From NCBI GenBank assembly GCA_016842085.1, contig JAEVEX010000044.1:124001-188000 (forward strand): DNA of 64,000 nt. Reading direction: 5' to 3'. Position 1 is the stretch's first letter, and every line of letters begins with the position of its first letter. The stretch is from Candidatus Thermoflexus tengchongensis. Lineage in GTDB: Bacteria > Chloroflexota > Anaerolineae > Thermoflexales > Thermoflexaceae. Below, one piece after another: positions 43,889-54,000 of the stretch. The notes under the pieces are model-generated. The model had not been told where the DNA came from. It made no database searches and worked only from the letters and a program-made list of their open reading frames with translations. A program made the position numbers and the translations under genes.

Positions 43889-45361
43889 GTGAAGGAACTC
43901 CTGGAGCGGGCCTTGAACGCCGCGCAGCTGAAAGGCGCCACCTATGCGGATGTCCGCCTGGTCCACCGCATCGAGCAATCCCTGCTGGTCCGCAACGGCG
44001 TGGTCCAGGGCATCAGCCAGATCGAGGACATGGGCTTTGGGGTTCGGGTGATCGCGGACGGCGCATGGGGGTTCGCCTCCAGCGCCCGGCTGACGCTGGA
44101 GGAAGCCGAGCGGATCGCCGGGCGGGCCGTTCAGATCGCGAAGGCCAGCGCCCTCTTCAAGAAAGAAGATGTGGACATCGGCCCGCCGGTGATCCAGCGG
44201 GGGACCTATCAGACGCCGGTGCAGATCGATCCCTTCACCGTCCCCCTGGAGAAGAAGCTGGAGGTCCTGATGGCCGCCGACGCGGCGATGCGGGCGGTGA
44301 AGGGGATCGCCGCCACGGAGGCGGAGATGGTGTTCCTCCGTGAGCGCAAGATCTTCGCCAGCACGGAGGGATCGTGGATCGAGCAGGAGATCATCGAATC
44401 GGGCTGCGGCATCGAGGCCCTCGCGGTGGGGCCCGATGAGGTCCAGCGCCGATCCTATCCGAACTCCGTGGGCCGCCATCAGATGACCCGGGGATGGGAG
44501 TTTATTGAGGAATGCGACCTGCCGGGCCACGCGCCGCGCATCGCGGAGGAAGCGGTCGCGCTGCTGACCGCCGATCCATGCCCCGACACCGTGACCACGG
44601 TGATCCTGGGAGGCTCTCAGGTGGCCCTGCAGATCCATGAGTCATGCGGGCATCCCATCGAGCTGGATCGCGTTTTCGGGACGGAGGCGGCTTATGCCGG
44701 AACCTCCTTCCTGACCCCGGAGAAACTGGGGACCTTTCGCTACGGCTCAGAGGTGGTGAACATCACGGCGGACGCCACGTTGCCCGGCGGCCTGGGGACC
44801 TTTGGATGGGATGATGAGGGGGTGCCCGCCCAGCGGGTGGACATCGTGAAGGAGGGCCTTTTCGTCGGTTATATGACTTCCCGGGAGACCGCCCGGCAGC
44901 TGTTGAAACTTCTGGGCCCTTCCCCTTATGTGACCGGCCTCTCGAACGGAACCATGCGGGCCTCCGGTTGGAACCGCATCCCCCTGATCCGCATGACGAA
45001 CGTGAACCTGCTTCCGGGGACATGGCGCCTGGAGGATCTGATCGCAGACACCGAGGAAGGGATCTTTATGGACACCAATCGCTCCTGGAGCATCGACGAC
45101 AAGCGATTGAATTTCCAGTTCGGTTGCGAGATCGCCTGGGAGATCAAAGGGGGGAAACTGACCCGTATGCTGAAGAACCCGATTTACACGGGGATCACGC
45201 CGGAGTTCTGGCGCTCCTGCGATGCGGTGTGCAACGCCGATCACTGGGTGATCTGGGGGACGCCGAACTGTGGCAAAGGGCAGCCTTCGCAGCTGGCGCA
45301 CACCGGCCACGGGGCCGCCCCCGCGCGCTTCCGGAACGTGCGGGTGTTCAGCCGCAAATAG
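43889..45361 (+). CDS. tldD: TldD family metalloprotease subunit
   Basis: TldD is the catalytic subunit of the TldD/TldE protease, which trims unfolded peptides and matures some RiPPs such as microcins. The 490-residue protein has the zinc motif HESCGH (HExxxH) in LQIHESCGHPIELDRVFG, GTEAAYAGTSF, and the C-terminal NFQFGCEIAWEIKGGKLTR with FWRSCDAVCNADHWV. The start is GTG 43889 with AAGGAGG 6 nt upstream; an open frame extends much further upstream but overlaps the MFS gene. TldE follows 84 bp later, so the two form the complete heterodimer. Confidence 0.94.
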   Translation: MKELLERALNAAQLKGATYADVRLVHRIEQSLLVRNGVVQGISQIEDMGFGVRVIADGAWGFASSARLTLEEAERIAGRAVQIAKASALFKKEDVDIGPPVIQRGTYQTPVQIDPFTVPLEKKLEVLMAADAAMRAVKGIAATEAEMVFLRERKIFASTEGSWIEQEIIESGCGIEALAVGPDEVQRRSYPNSVGRHQMTRGWEFIEECDLPGHAPRIAEEAVALLTADPCPDTVTTVILGGSQVALQIHESCGHPIELDRVFGTEAAYAGTSFLTPEKLGTFRYGSEVVNITADATLPGGLGTFGWDDEGVPAQRVDIVKEGLFVGYMTSRETARQLLKLLGPSPYVTGLSNGTMRASGWNRIPLIRMTNVNLLPGTWRLEDLIADTEEGIFMDTNRSWSIDDKRLNFQFGCEIAWEIKGGKLTRMLKNPIYTGITPEFWRSCDAVCNADHWVIWGTPNCGKGQPSQLAHTGHGAAPARFRNVRVFSRK

Positions 45362-45445
45362 GAAGAGCGGCACAGCTGGCCCCCTCCTGAGGGCTTCGGG
45401 GGCCGGGATGGCCTCCAAACGATGAGGATCCACAGGGAGGTGACG

Positions 45446-46804
45446 ATGCTGGGCGAATCACAGATCCGCGAGCTCCTGGAGAAGGCCTTCCGGATCTCCC
45501 CGGCGGATGAGACGGAGATCGTCCTGGAGGCCCACGATAGCGCCCTGACCCGCTTCGCAAACAACACGATCCACCAGAACGTGGCGGAAGTCAACACCGA
45601 GATCGCTGTCCGGGTGGTGGTGGGGAAACGGGTGGGCTCGGCGATCACCAACCGTCTGACGGAGGAAGCGCTCGGGCGGGCGATCGAGGAGGCGGTGGCG
45701 ATGGCCCGGCTGCAGCCGGAGAACCCCGAGTTCCCCGGCCTTCCGGATCCGGAGCCCATCGAGCCCGTCCTCGCCTTCGATGAGGCGGTGGCGGGCGCTA
45801 CGCCGGAGTGGCGGGCGCGCGCCGTCGGGGCCGTCTGTCGCATGGCGGAATCCATGGGGGCCAGCGCGGCGGGCGCGCTCTCCACCGGGATCTATGAGCT
45901 GGCGGTGGCGAACTCCCGGGGGGTGTTCGCTTACCACGCCGGCACCGAGGTCCACTTCACCACCGTCGTGATGTGCGACGAGGGGTCCGGCTACGCCCAT
46001 CGGGCCGCCTGGCGCCTGACGGATCTCGATGTGGAATCCCTGGGGCGCTCCGCAGTCGATAAGGCCCTGCGAAGCCGGAACCCGCGGCCGATCGAGCCGG
46101 GGGTGTATCCGGTGGTCCTGGAGCCCTACGCGGTCGACGACATCCTTTCCTGGCTGGGCTACGCCGGCGCCGGCGCGCTGGCGGTCCAGGAGGGTCGATC
46201 GTGGATGAACGATCGGATCGGCCGCCCGATCATGTCCCCCATGGTGACGATCTGGGACGACGGCCGGGATCCGGCGGGGTTGCCGCTTCCTTTTGATTTT
46301 GAGGGGGTCCCCCGCCAGCGGGTGGTCATCGTGGAGAAGGGCGTCCCCCGGAGCCCGGTCTATGATACGATCACCGCCGCCCGGGAAGGCCGGCGCTCCA
46401 CCGGCCACGCCCTCCCCCGCTCCCGGCCCCAGACGGCCAGCCTGGGGCCCATCCCCATTCACCTGTTTATGGCTCCCGGGGAGGCAACCCTGGAGGAGAT
46501 GATCCGCCAGGTGGATCGTGGCCTTTACATCACCCGGTTCTGGTATACCCGCCTGGTCCATCCGCGGGATTGTGTGCTGACCGGGATGACCCGGGATGGG
46601 GTGTTCTGGATCGAGAAGGGGGAGATCGCCTACCCGGTGCAGAACCTGCGGTTCACCCAGGGCTATGTGCCGGCCCTGGCCCAGGTGCGGGCCGTCGGGA
46701 AGGAGCGCTGGGTGCTTTCCGAAGGGTTCGGGTTCACCTGCGTTCCAGCCCTCCTGCTGGAGGCGTTCACCTTCACCGGGGTGACCGAGATGCCCGGGCG
46801 TTAA
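45446..46804 (+). CDS. tldE: TldE/PmbA family subunit
   Basis: TldE (PmbA) is the non-catalytic partner of TldD. The 452-residue protein shares the fold (ALTRFANNTIHQNV, GVYPVVLEPYAVDDILSWLG, and near the end GEIAYPVQNLRFTQGYVPAL) but lacks the HExxxH motif: the corresponding position reads VVLEPYAV, as in other TldE proteins. GGGAGGTGACG precedes ATG 45446. It is translated from the tldD transcript. No RiPP precursor was recognised nearby, so a housekeeping peptide-degradation role is the simplest view. Confidence 0.93.
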   Translation: MLGESQIRELLEKAFRISPADETEIVLEAHDSALTRFANNTIHQNVAEVNTEIAVRVVVGKRVGSAITNRLTEEALGRAIEEAVAMARLQPENPEFPGLPDPEPIEPVLAFDEAVAGATPEWRARAVGAVCRMAESMGASAAGALSTGIYELAVANSRGVFAYHAGTEVHFTTVVMCDEGSGYAHRAAWRLTDLDVESLGRSAVDKALRSRNPRPIEPGVYPVVLEPYAVDDILSWLGYAGAGALAVQEGRSWMNDRIGRPIMSPMVTIWDDGRDPAGLPLPFDFEGVPRQRVVIVEKGVPRSPVYDTITAAREGRRSTGHALPRSRPQTASLGPIPIHLFMAPGEATLEEMIRQVDRGLYITRFWYTRLVHPRDCVLTGMTRDGVFWIEKGEIAYPVQNLRFTQGYVPALAQVRAVGKERWVLSEGFGFTCVPALLLEAFTFTGVTEMPGR

Positions 46805-46849
46805 AGGGGAGGTGATCCCCTCGAACACGGGGGGCACAGCGATGCGGTG

Positions 46850-46873
46850 AGGGGCACGGCATACCGTGCCCCT
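46850..46873. repeat. Palindrome, type B (AGGGGCACGG arms)
   Basis: Arms AGGGGCACGG and CCGTGCCCCT enclose a short centre, in the gap between tldE and the GH57 gene. A GTG inside it is in frame with GH57 but is not needed as start. A partial GGGGCAC unit lies 20 bp upstream. Relatives are at 57043 and 61330. Confidence 0.75.
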
Positions 46874-46895
46874 ACCTGATGTGCGGAGGTTCCGG

Positions 46896-48284
46896 TTGAG
46901 CGAACCGAAAGCGTTGCTGGCGGTGCATGGACATTTCTATCAACCCCCGCGGGAAGATCCGTGGACTGGGGAAGTTCCCCCCGAGCCTGGCGCGGAGCCG
47001 TATCACGATTTCAACGAGAAGATCACGGCCGAGTGCTATCGGCCGCTGGCCGAGCGCTGCCTGTTTGAGCGGATCAGCTTCAATATAGGACCCACCCTGA
47101 TCGCCTGGCTGGCCCGGCATGATCCCGAGACTTACCGGAGGATCGTGGAGGCGGATCGAGCGAACGTGGCCCGCGGCGTGGGGAACGCCATCGCCCAATC
47201 CGCTCATCACACGATCCTCCCCCTCGCCCGACGCCGCGATAAGATCACCCAGGTCTACTGGGGGGTCAAATCCTTTCAGCACCGGTTCGGCCGGCACCCC
47301 CGGGGGATGTGGCTGCCGGAGATGGCGGTGGATCTCACCACACTGGAGGTGCTGGCCGAGGCCGGACTGACGTTCACCATCCTCTCCGCCGAGCAGGTGC
47401 GGGGGAGCCTGACCCGGGGCGCGGGGCCTTATCGGGTTCGTCTGGAGGCCAATGCGTATTTCACGGTTTTTGTTCGGGATCGCGACCTATCGAATCAGGT
47501 CTCCTTCGCGATGCCTTCTCTCGGGCCGGCGGACCGCTGGGCGACGGAGGTCCTGCAGGGAAGGCCCCATCTGACGCTGCTGGCGATGGATGGGGAAACT
47601 TTCGGCCACCATCACCGGGAAGGGGTAGACTTCCTGGAGCGTCTGCTCCACCCGCAGCCCTCCGCTTACGAGGTGGTGACCCTCACGGAGTATCTGCGGG
47701 CGCATCCGCCGGTAGAGGAAATCGAGGTGATCCAGAACACCGCCTGGAGCTGCGCGCACGGCCTGGCCCGCTGGAGCACCGGATGCGCCTGCACCCCTGG
47801 AGATTCACGGTGGAAATTGATCCTGCGAGCCGCGATGGATCTGCTCTCGGAGGAGATCGACGCCGCTTACCTGGACCTGGCCCATGGGCGCATCGGGAAC
47901 CCGTGGCGATTACGGGACGAGTATATCCATGTGGTCCTGGGGGTGATGGACGCCCGTTCCCTGCTGCGGGAATTCGCCGATCGCCCCCTCTCCACCGAGG
48001 TGGAGCAGCGCCTGCTGTGGGCCCTTCAGGCCCAGGTCCATCGCCAGCGCATGTTTGCCAGCTGCGGCTGGTTCTACGCGGATCTGGATGCCCTGGAACC
48101 CCGCCTGGTGATCCGGCAGGCCGCCCGGGCCATCGAGCTGATCCGGGAAGCGACGGGGGTCGATCTGAGCGACGGATTCCGCCGGGCTCTGGCTCTGGCT
48201 CGAAGCGAGCGAACCGGCAAGACGGGGGCTCAGATTTTCGATGAGATCTGGGCCAGCCGGCCCGGGGTGCGTCCTCCTTTGTAG
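46896..48284 (+). CDS. Glycoside hydrolase family 57 protein
   Basis: GH57 enzymes act on alpha-glucans (amylase, branching enzyme, amylopullulanase) and are common in thermophiles. The 462-residue protein opens with LLAVHGHFYQPPREDPWTG, has the nucleophile region MWLPEMAVD (Glu142) and the acid/base region LLAMDGETFGHHH (Asp232), and continues with a C-terminal helical part (~300-450) as in GH57/DUF3536 proteins. The exact activity is not predictable. The start is TTG 46896 with GGAGG 6 nt upstream, placing it just after palindrome B. The stop codon TAG lies inside a type A palindrome at 48281-48308. Confidence 0.87.
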   Translation: MSEPKALLAVHGHFYQPPREDPWTGEVPPEPGAEPYHDFNEKITAECYRPLAERCLFERISFNIGPTLIAWLARHDPETYRRIVEADRANVARGVGNAIAQSAHHTILPLARRRDKITQVYWGVKSFQHRFGRHPRGMWLPEMAVDLTTLEVLAEAGLTFTILSAEQVRGSLTRGAGPYRVRLEANAYFTVFVRDRDLSNQVSFAMPSLGPADRWATEVLQGRPHLTLLAMDGETFGHHHREGVDFLERLLHPQPSAYEVVTLTEYLRAHPPVEEIEVIQNTAWSCAHGLARWSTGCACTPGDSRWKLILRAAMDLLSEEIDAAYLDLAHGRIGNPWRLRDEYIHVVLGVMDARSLLREFADRPLSTEVEQRLLWALQAQVHRQRMFASCGWFYADLDALEPRLVIRQAARAIELIREATGVDLSDGFRRALALARSERTGKTGAQIFDEIWASRPGVRPPL

Positions 48285-48308
48285 GGCAACTGCTTGCAGT
48301 TGCCCTAC
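48281..48308. repeat. Type A palindrome supplying the GH57 stop codon
   Basis: GTAGGGCAACTGC / GCAGTTGCCCTAC arms with a TT loop. The last sense codon TTG ends with its first G, and TAG of GTAGGG is the GH57 stop (48282-48284). The element may also terminate transcription between convergent GH57 and trmO. Confidence 0.85.
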
Positions 48309-48328
48309 GAGGGGCTCCGCCTTCCGGC

Positions 48329-48742
48329 TCATGGATCCGGAGGCCGATCCAGGTCGGAGGCGATCTTCAGATCGAGAATCGGAGAGCCATCCAGGGCATC
48401 CAGCCCCCTTACGCGCACGACGTTGCCCTCGATAGCCACCACCCGCACCCCGGTGAGCCCGATCGGATTGGGCCGATACTGGGAACGGGTGGCGAAGACC
48501 CCTTTCATGGGCCTGGTGTGATCACCCCGGGGGTGGACTTTCAGGCGGGCCTCCTTCACCCGGTGCAGAACGTAAATGACCATCAGCCCATCGCCGGGTT
48601 GCAGACCCTCCAGACCTTCCACGAACTCCGGGTCCAGAACCAGTTCGCTCTCCTCCTGTCGCATCACATCGGCTTCTGTCCACTCTGAGAAGCGGCTCCG
48701 CACATACCCGATGGATCGAAATACCCATTCCTTCTGGTCCAT
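48329..48742 (-). CDS. trmO: TrmO/TsaA-family tRNA methyltransferase
   Basis: TrmO (TsaA, YaeB) methylates N6-threonylcarbamoyladenosine at A37 of certain tRNAs. The 137-residue protein has FRSIGYVRSRF at the start, the conserved FATRSQYRPNPIGLTGVRVV segment and LDALDGSPILDLK, all diagnostic. It is the small, single-domain form; the C-terminal domain of the E. coli protein is absent. ATG 48742 has GGAGAG 6 nt upstream; the frame is open further upstream to 48853 without such a site. It is downstream of the MATE gene by 252 bp. Confidence 0.9.
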   Translation of the reverse strand: MDQKEWVFRSIGYVRSRFSEWTEADVMRQEESELVLDPEFVEGLEGLQPGDGLMVIYVLHRVKEARLKVHPRGDHTRPMKGVFATRSQYRPNPIGLTGVRVVAIEGNVVRVRGLDALDGSPILDLKIASDLDRPPDP

Positions 48743-48895
48743 TACGGCTCTCCATCGAACTTCGAATGGATCGGGAAGGTGAGATGCCTCGCCTTGATAT
48801 GCGCCAGCGAAAGCGGGTGGTTTTCCTCGCCGCCTTTTGCGCCGATGGGCCATCGGCTTTCCCGAGCACCATCGTCCAGGGTATCCACGAAGCGG

Positions 48896-48969
48896 GTGTC
48901 GCCACTCCTACCGATGGCGATCGACCGCCCGGCGAGGCCACCCGGTCCGGGCTTCAGCCCCGATCTCGG
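48896..48969. repeat. Diverged GTAGGAG/GCTTCAGC element pair
   Basis: The segment GTGTCGCCACTCCTACC (48896-48912) and the segment GGGCTTCAGCCCCGA (48949-48963) match halves of the elements at 2985-3075. They lie in the 252-bp gap between MATE and trmO, which holds no gene. Confidence 0.4.
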
Positions 48970-48994
48970 GTTCCTGAAATCCCTGAGGGAAAGC

Positions 48995-50395
48995 TCATAC
49001 CCGGATGCGCTCCCAGGCCCCGCTGAGGAACCGCCATCCGAACAGCGACGCCCGCACCGCGAAATCCGCCAGCATGCCCAGCCAGGCGCCGGGCAACCCC
49101 CAGCCCAGCCCATGGGCGAAGAGGATCGCGATGGGGAGGCGAACGATCCAGATCGATGTGGCCGTGATCAGCAGCGTGTAACGGGTATCCCCGGCCCCGC
49201 GCAACGCGCCGGAGAACACAAAGCTGACCGCCATGGCGGGCTGGATCAGCGCGGTGATCCGCAGGGCCGCAGCGCCCTGAGCGATGACCTCTGGATCTTC
49301 GGTGAAAAGATCCACCAGCAAGGGTCCTCCCAGGGCCAGGGCCAGCCCCATGGTGCCCATCAGGGCCAGCGCCAGGAAGAGGGCGCTGAACGTCGCCCTT
49401 CTCCCTGCCTCCGGTTGTCGCGCGCCCAGGGCCTGGCCGGTCAGGGTGGAAGCGGCCACGGCGAATCCCCATCCGGGAAGGAAGGAAAGGGACATCACCC
49501 GCAGCCCGATCTGATGGGCCGCATACGCAGCCGTCCCCAGCGCGGTGATCACGCCGGTCAGATTCAGCAGGGCGAGCTGCAACAGCAATTGCTCCGCTCC
49601 CGCCGGCAGTCCGACCCGAAGGATCCGTTGCAACACATCCCATTCGGGCCTTAACCCGCGATGTGGCAGGGCCAGACGGGAGGTTCCCCGCCACAAACGG
49701 GCTCCCACCAGCACCGCTCCCAGGGTCCGGGCCAGGGCCGCCGCGATCCCCAGCCCGGCCACGCCCAGATGGAACGGGCCCCACGGGCCCGAGAGCACCC
49801 AGGCCAGCGCCGCGTTGGTGAAGACCACCACGGCCCAGGTGCGCATCGGCGTGAGGGTATCCCCGGCGCCCCGGAGCGCGGCGTTGCCCACGAAGAGAAC
49901 GGCCATCGCCGGGAAGGAGAAGGCTACGATGTTCAGATAGACGCGGGCGGCGGCGCTCACCGCCGGCTCCGCGCCCAGGGCGGCGAACAGCCAGGCCCCG
50001 CCGATCCCCGCGAGCGCCGTCCCGGCCAGCCCGAGGGCTCCGGCACCGAGCAGCGCCTGGAGGGTGATCCGGCCGGCCTGATCCCGATCGCCGGCGCCGA
50101 CGGCCCGGGCCACCAGGGCGGTGGCCCCCACCCCGAGGGCGCCGAAGAAAACCGCCACCAGGTTCGTGAGCTGGCCGCTCAGCCCCACGGCGGCCAGGGC
50201 GATGGTCCCCAGATGCCCGGCGAGGTAGGCATCGGTCCAGTCCACCACGATGTTCAACAGCTGCTCCAGGACCGCCGGCCAGGCCAGCCCGAGCACGACG
50301 CTCAGCGTCAGGGTCCAGTGGGCCGGAACGCCCCGATGGACGCGGCGGGAAATCCCGAGCCCGGCCGGGGCGCGTCGGATCTCACGGTGTGGCAT
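48995..50395 (-). CDS. MATE family multidrug/sodium efflux transporter
   Basis: The 466-residue protein has 12 hydrophobic helices in two similar halves, with the MATE signature segments VVDWTDAYLAGHLGTIALAAVGLSGQL and GLPAGAEQLLLQLALLNLTG, and the repeated GAGDTLTPMRTWAV / GAGDTRYTLLITAT elements of helices 6 and 12. It exports cationic compounds in exchange for Na+ or H+. AGAGGA precedes ATG 50395. It lies 36 bp behind the SH3 protein gene and is probably co-transcribed with it. Confidence 0.92.
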   Translation of the reverse strand: MPHREIRRAPAGLGISRRVHRGVPAHWTLTLSVVLGLAWPAVLEQLLNIVVDWTDAYLAGHLGTIALAAVGLSGQLTNLVAVFFGALGVGATALVARAVGAGDRDQAGRITLQALLGAGALGLAGTALAGIGGAWLFAALGAEPAVSAAARVYLNIVAFSFPAMAVLFVGNAALRGAGDTLTPMRTWAVVVFTNAALAWVLSGPWGPFHLGVAGLGIAAALARTLGAVLVGARLWRGTSRLALPHRGLRPEWDVLQRILRVGLPAGAEQLLLQLALLNLTGVITALGTAAYAAHQIGLRVMSLSFLPGWGFAVAASTLTGQALGARQPEAGRRATFSALFLALALMGTMGLALALGGPLLVDLFTEDPEVIAQGAAALRITALIQPAMAVSFVFSGALRGAGDTRYTLLITATSIWIVRLPIAILFAHGLGWGLPGAWLGMLADFAVRASLFGWRFLSGAWERIRV

Positions 50396-50431
50396 GGCCT
50401 TATCCTCTTCACGGCATCTGCGACACGGATG

Positions 50432-50920
50432 CTATGGTCCGTAGGATGGGGTCAGATAAGCGCCCGCAGCCCACCCCTGCTCCCCTGTCCGCGGATCCTC
50501 GAGCTGCCACCAGGTCAACCCATCGGCTTCCTCCGGTCCGCCGATAACCCGCATAATCGTTCCCTCGGGGAGGAACCGGATTCGTTCTGTCTGCAGGCCC
50601 GGGGCTTTTCGAAAGCTCAGCCCCTGCTCACCGGCCCCGCTCACCTTCACGAAGATCCCCACCTGGACCGTGGCGGGGAGCGTCGGCGTGGGCGTGGGCT
50701 CCGGCGGGGTCGGGCTGGGGCGTGGGGAGGGCGTCCATGTCGGCCGCGGCGTGGCGGTGGGGGGGGCGCTCAGAGCGCCCGCCAGGGAGCGCTGGAGCTG
50801 CCAGAACCCTCCCCCACAGATCAGCAATGCCGCGAGAAGGACGCCGAAGAACAGCAGCCACTCTGAGGGTTGCAACTCGCCCTGCCCCGGGCGGGGGCGC
50901 ACGCGGATCGGTCGCTGCAT
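50432..50920 (-). CDS. Membrane-anchored bacterial SH3-domain protein
   Basis: The 162-residue protein has a short basic N-terminus, one transmembrane helix (~20-42: WLLFFGVLLAALLICGGG), a Pro/Thr-rich linker (~60-85) and a C-terminal SH3b-like domain (VKVSGAGEQGLSFRKAPG, FLPEGTIMRVIGGPEE, WWQLEDPRTGEQGWAAGAYL). Such proteins sit outside the membrane and bind cell-wall or peptide ligands. ATG 50920 has GAGGGAAG 5 nt upstream; that site is partly enclosed by a CCCTCGCTGAGGG hairpin, which could limit translation. It leads into the MATE gene. Confidence 0.8.
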   Translation of the reverse strand: MQRPIRVRPRPGQGELQPSEWLLFFGVLLAALLICGGGFWQLQRSLAGALSAPPTATPRPTWTPSPRPSPTPPEPTPTPTLPATVQVGIFVKVSGAGEQGLSFRKAPGLQTERIRFLPEGTIMRVIGGPEEADGLTWWQLEDPRTGEQGWAAGAYLTPSYGP

Positions 50921-51026
50921 CGATCTTCCCTCAGCGAGGGACATCAGGAATCGTTTCTATTCTACGCTGAACCGGAGGGACGTAGAGGAGGGCGGGGCGG
51001 CGCTGCGCCCATGCAGAAATCCGTGC

Positions 51027-54000
51027 TCACAGGATCCGCATCCATGCGATGCATTCCAGCTCCTCCTCCTGTGCTGGAGTGAGGGGATCCTGGGCTTCCG
51101 CAGGCCCCGGCGGGGGCAGTGGATGGGTTTCCATAAAGGCCAGCAGGCGCTCCACCCACTTCCCGGGGGAAAGCGTTCCGCGCATCCTCCAGAGCCGGCG
51201 CAGCTCTTTGAGATCCGGCCCGGCGAGGGGGCGGGATTCAAAATACTGGAGCAGACGGTTGCGGTCCGCGGAAGGGGATTGAGCGCGGAGCCAGTTCACG
51301 ATCTGCCGCTGGGGCGAAGGCAGCCTGGTGGGAGCCAGCGTCGCGGCACGGATGCGATCCCACAGATGCCGGCGGAGTTTCCGGATCAGTGGGCGGGGAT
51401 CGAAACCTTCGGGTAGGGGCACAGCAGGCTCTGAGGGCAGACACCGGATTGGGCGGATGGCTTCCAGGCGTCGATCCACGATGCGATCCCTCTCCTCATC
51501 ATAGAACAGCCAGTGATGCTGATTGGTCCGCGGATTACGGAAGGCTGCGAAGAAACCACGAGGGCCATCCGGCCGCTTCCGCGCCGTCCCCACCCCCAGG
51601 GGGATGCGCTTCAACCTCTCCTCCCCTACTTCTTTGAGGAAGCGCAACAGGTCCTGCTTGAGGAACTCCCCCACTGTCAGCTCGCTTTCAGCCTCCAGCT
51701 CCTCCAGCGCCCCCCGGTCCTCCCGCTCCAGCCGGCGCAGGATGTTGAAGTTCATCGGATTGGGGGTCTCCCCCAGGATCGAAGCATCCAGCCCAACGGT
51801 GCGGTTGATCGCATCCAGCTTCTCATACAGGCGCTGCAACAGCCTGAGGAGCTCCTCCAGCTCCTCCTCCGGAAAGAAGTTGTAGACATAGATCCGCTCA
51901 TGGGGCGAGCCCAGACGATCCAGCCGGCCCACCCGCTGGACCATGCGCACCGGGTTCCAGTGCAGATCGTAATTGATGATGACATCGGCGTCCTGCAGGT
52001 TCTGCCCTTCGGAGAGCACATCGGTGCTGATGAGGAGGTCGATCTCTGCCTCCGGGGGCAGATCCGGCTGTCCGTTCGCCCGGGGGGCGAAGCGCTGGAT
52101 ACGCTCCGTCCGTTCCGTCGGCTTCACCCCGCTGTCCACGATGGCGATGCGCCGATCCGGGATGCCCTTTTCCTCGACCAGGCTCCGGTAGATGTAGCGG
52201 GCAGTGTCCCTGAAGTAGGAGAAGACCACCACCTTCCGCCCGCGCAGCTCGTCGGAAGCCAGAAGCTGCTTCAGGACGTCCAGTTTGGCATCTGAACGCT
52301 CCTGCTCCAGCTCCTTCAGAACGCTCCGGATCGCCTCCAGGTCAGCCTTCACGGCGGCACGGAGGCCTTCCACGTTATACCGGTCGGCGGGTAATCCCGG
52401 CAGGGTGGCCATGAAGGCCTCGAAGCTTTCCCCTTCCTCTTCCTCATCTGTATCGTCAGAGGCTTCCATCTGCACCCAGCGCCGGAAGTCCTCACTGCTC
52501 AGGAGCCTCCCTGCCTCCATGGCCTGGAGGAACTTCTCCAGAAAACGCACGAGGCGGCGCAGGGAGATGCGCAGGGCCTCCACCGAGGATTCGAGGCGCT
52601 TGAGATACAGCACCCGCAGGATATGGGCCATGGCCGTCTGACGGCCCACCGTCATCAGGAACTCATGAGCCTGCTCCCGGGTCCATCCCAGCGCCTCCTG
52701 CAGGCGCTGCACCGCGCTCTCCTCGCTCCCGTCCGGGCGCTCAAAGTCAAACAGAGGAAGCGGCCTGGCCCAGCGCCTGCGTGCCTCGATCAATTCCTTC
52801 CGGTAGGTCTCTACCTGGTAGGGGGCGAGGAGCAGGCTCTCGATGGTGGAAGCGATCCTCCGGTAAAGGTCCGGCCCGTAGGTGTCTTTCAGGCTGTAGC
52901 GGACGGTGCGGAGCTCCCGCTCGGGGAATTGGATCGGCCGCCCATCGATCTCGGCCCTCGGGTAATTCTGGCGGATGAAGTGGCGGCTGCGCCGGACGGC
53001 CAGGGCTTCGAGGACCTCGTAGAGGGCGTCTTTGTTCTCCTCCGCCCGGCGGAAGTATTCCCACAGATCCTGGATGCCGGCGATGAGCAGAAAGCGCCGG
53101 TTGTCCCGGGTGATCAGGCGGAGCTGGTGATACAGGTCGAACACGGTGTTATTGACAGGGGTCGCGGTGAGGAGGATCACTTTTTTATCTGGCTCTCCTT
53201 TGGTGATGAGGTGGAACAGGTTCGCCCAGCGGTTGGTGCCCGGGTTGCGGAAGTTGTGGCTCTCGTCCACCACGATGATCCGGAACCGCCGGGCATAGTC
53301 GTCCACCGGGAACTCCCGGCGGCTGACCTCCTCCATGGAAACCATTTCGTAAGGGATGGCGAACCGCTGCAGAAGGGGGCGCCACACGGTCTCTTTGATC
53401 GCCGCAGGGCAGACGATGAGCGCCGTCTGCCGTTCCCGATAGGCGTAGTCGTCCAGGAGCCGGAGCGCCAGGTAGGTCTTGCCCAGGCCGACGGAATCCG
53501 CGATGAGAACACCGCCGTAGTTCTCCAGGATCTCTCTGGCCGCCAGGTAGCCATCGTGCTGGAAGTCCGCCAGGGCAATGGGCGAGGGCCGGGCGTCCTT
53601 CTCCCCCAGGTCCTGGTCCAGCTGGTCGCGCAGGGCCTCGTAGAGGACCTTGATGTAGATGTCGTATGGGGTATAAATACGGGTAAAGTTCTCAAGGAGT
53701 GCCAGTAGCTCAGCCTTGTAATCTTCTGCCTCCACCCAGTGCGTTTCAAACCAGTTCTGAAGCTCCTGGACGGCGGAGGATTGTTTCAGGACGGCGTTGA
53801 GCTCCCGGTTCGTCGTCAATCCTGCCCCGGTGAAATTGGATGACCCCACGATGCCGATAGCACCCAGAGCGGGCACGCCGTGGACGATGTAGGCCTTGCC
53901 GTGAAGGAAGGTCTTCGCGTAGCGCCGGATAGCCACCGAGTTCTGTGCCAGAAAGTCCCGCCAGCGCTGGATCTCCGGCGCCGTGGTCTCGGCCCGGGCC

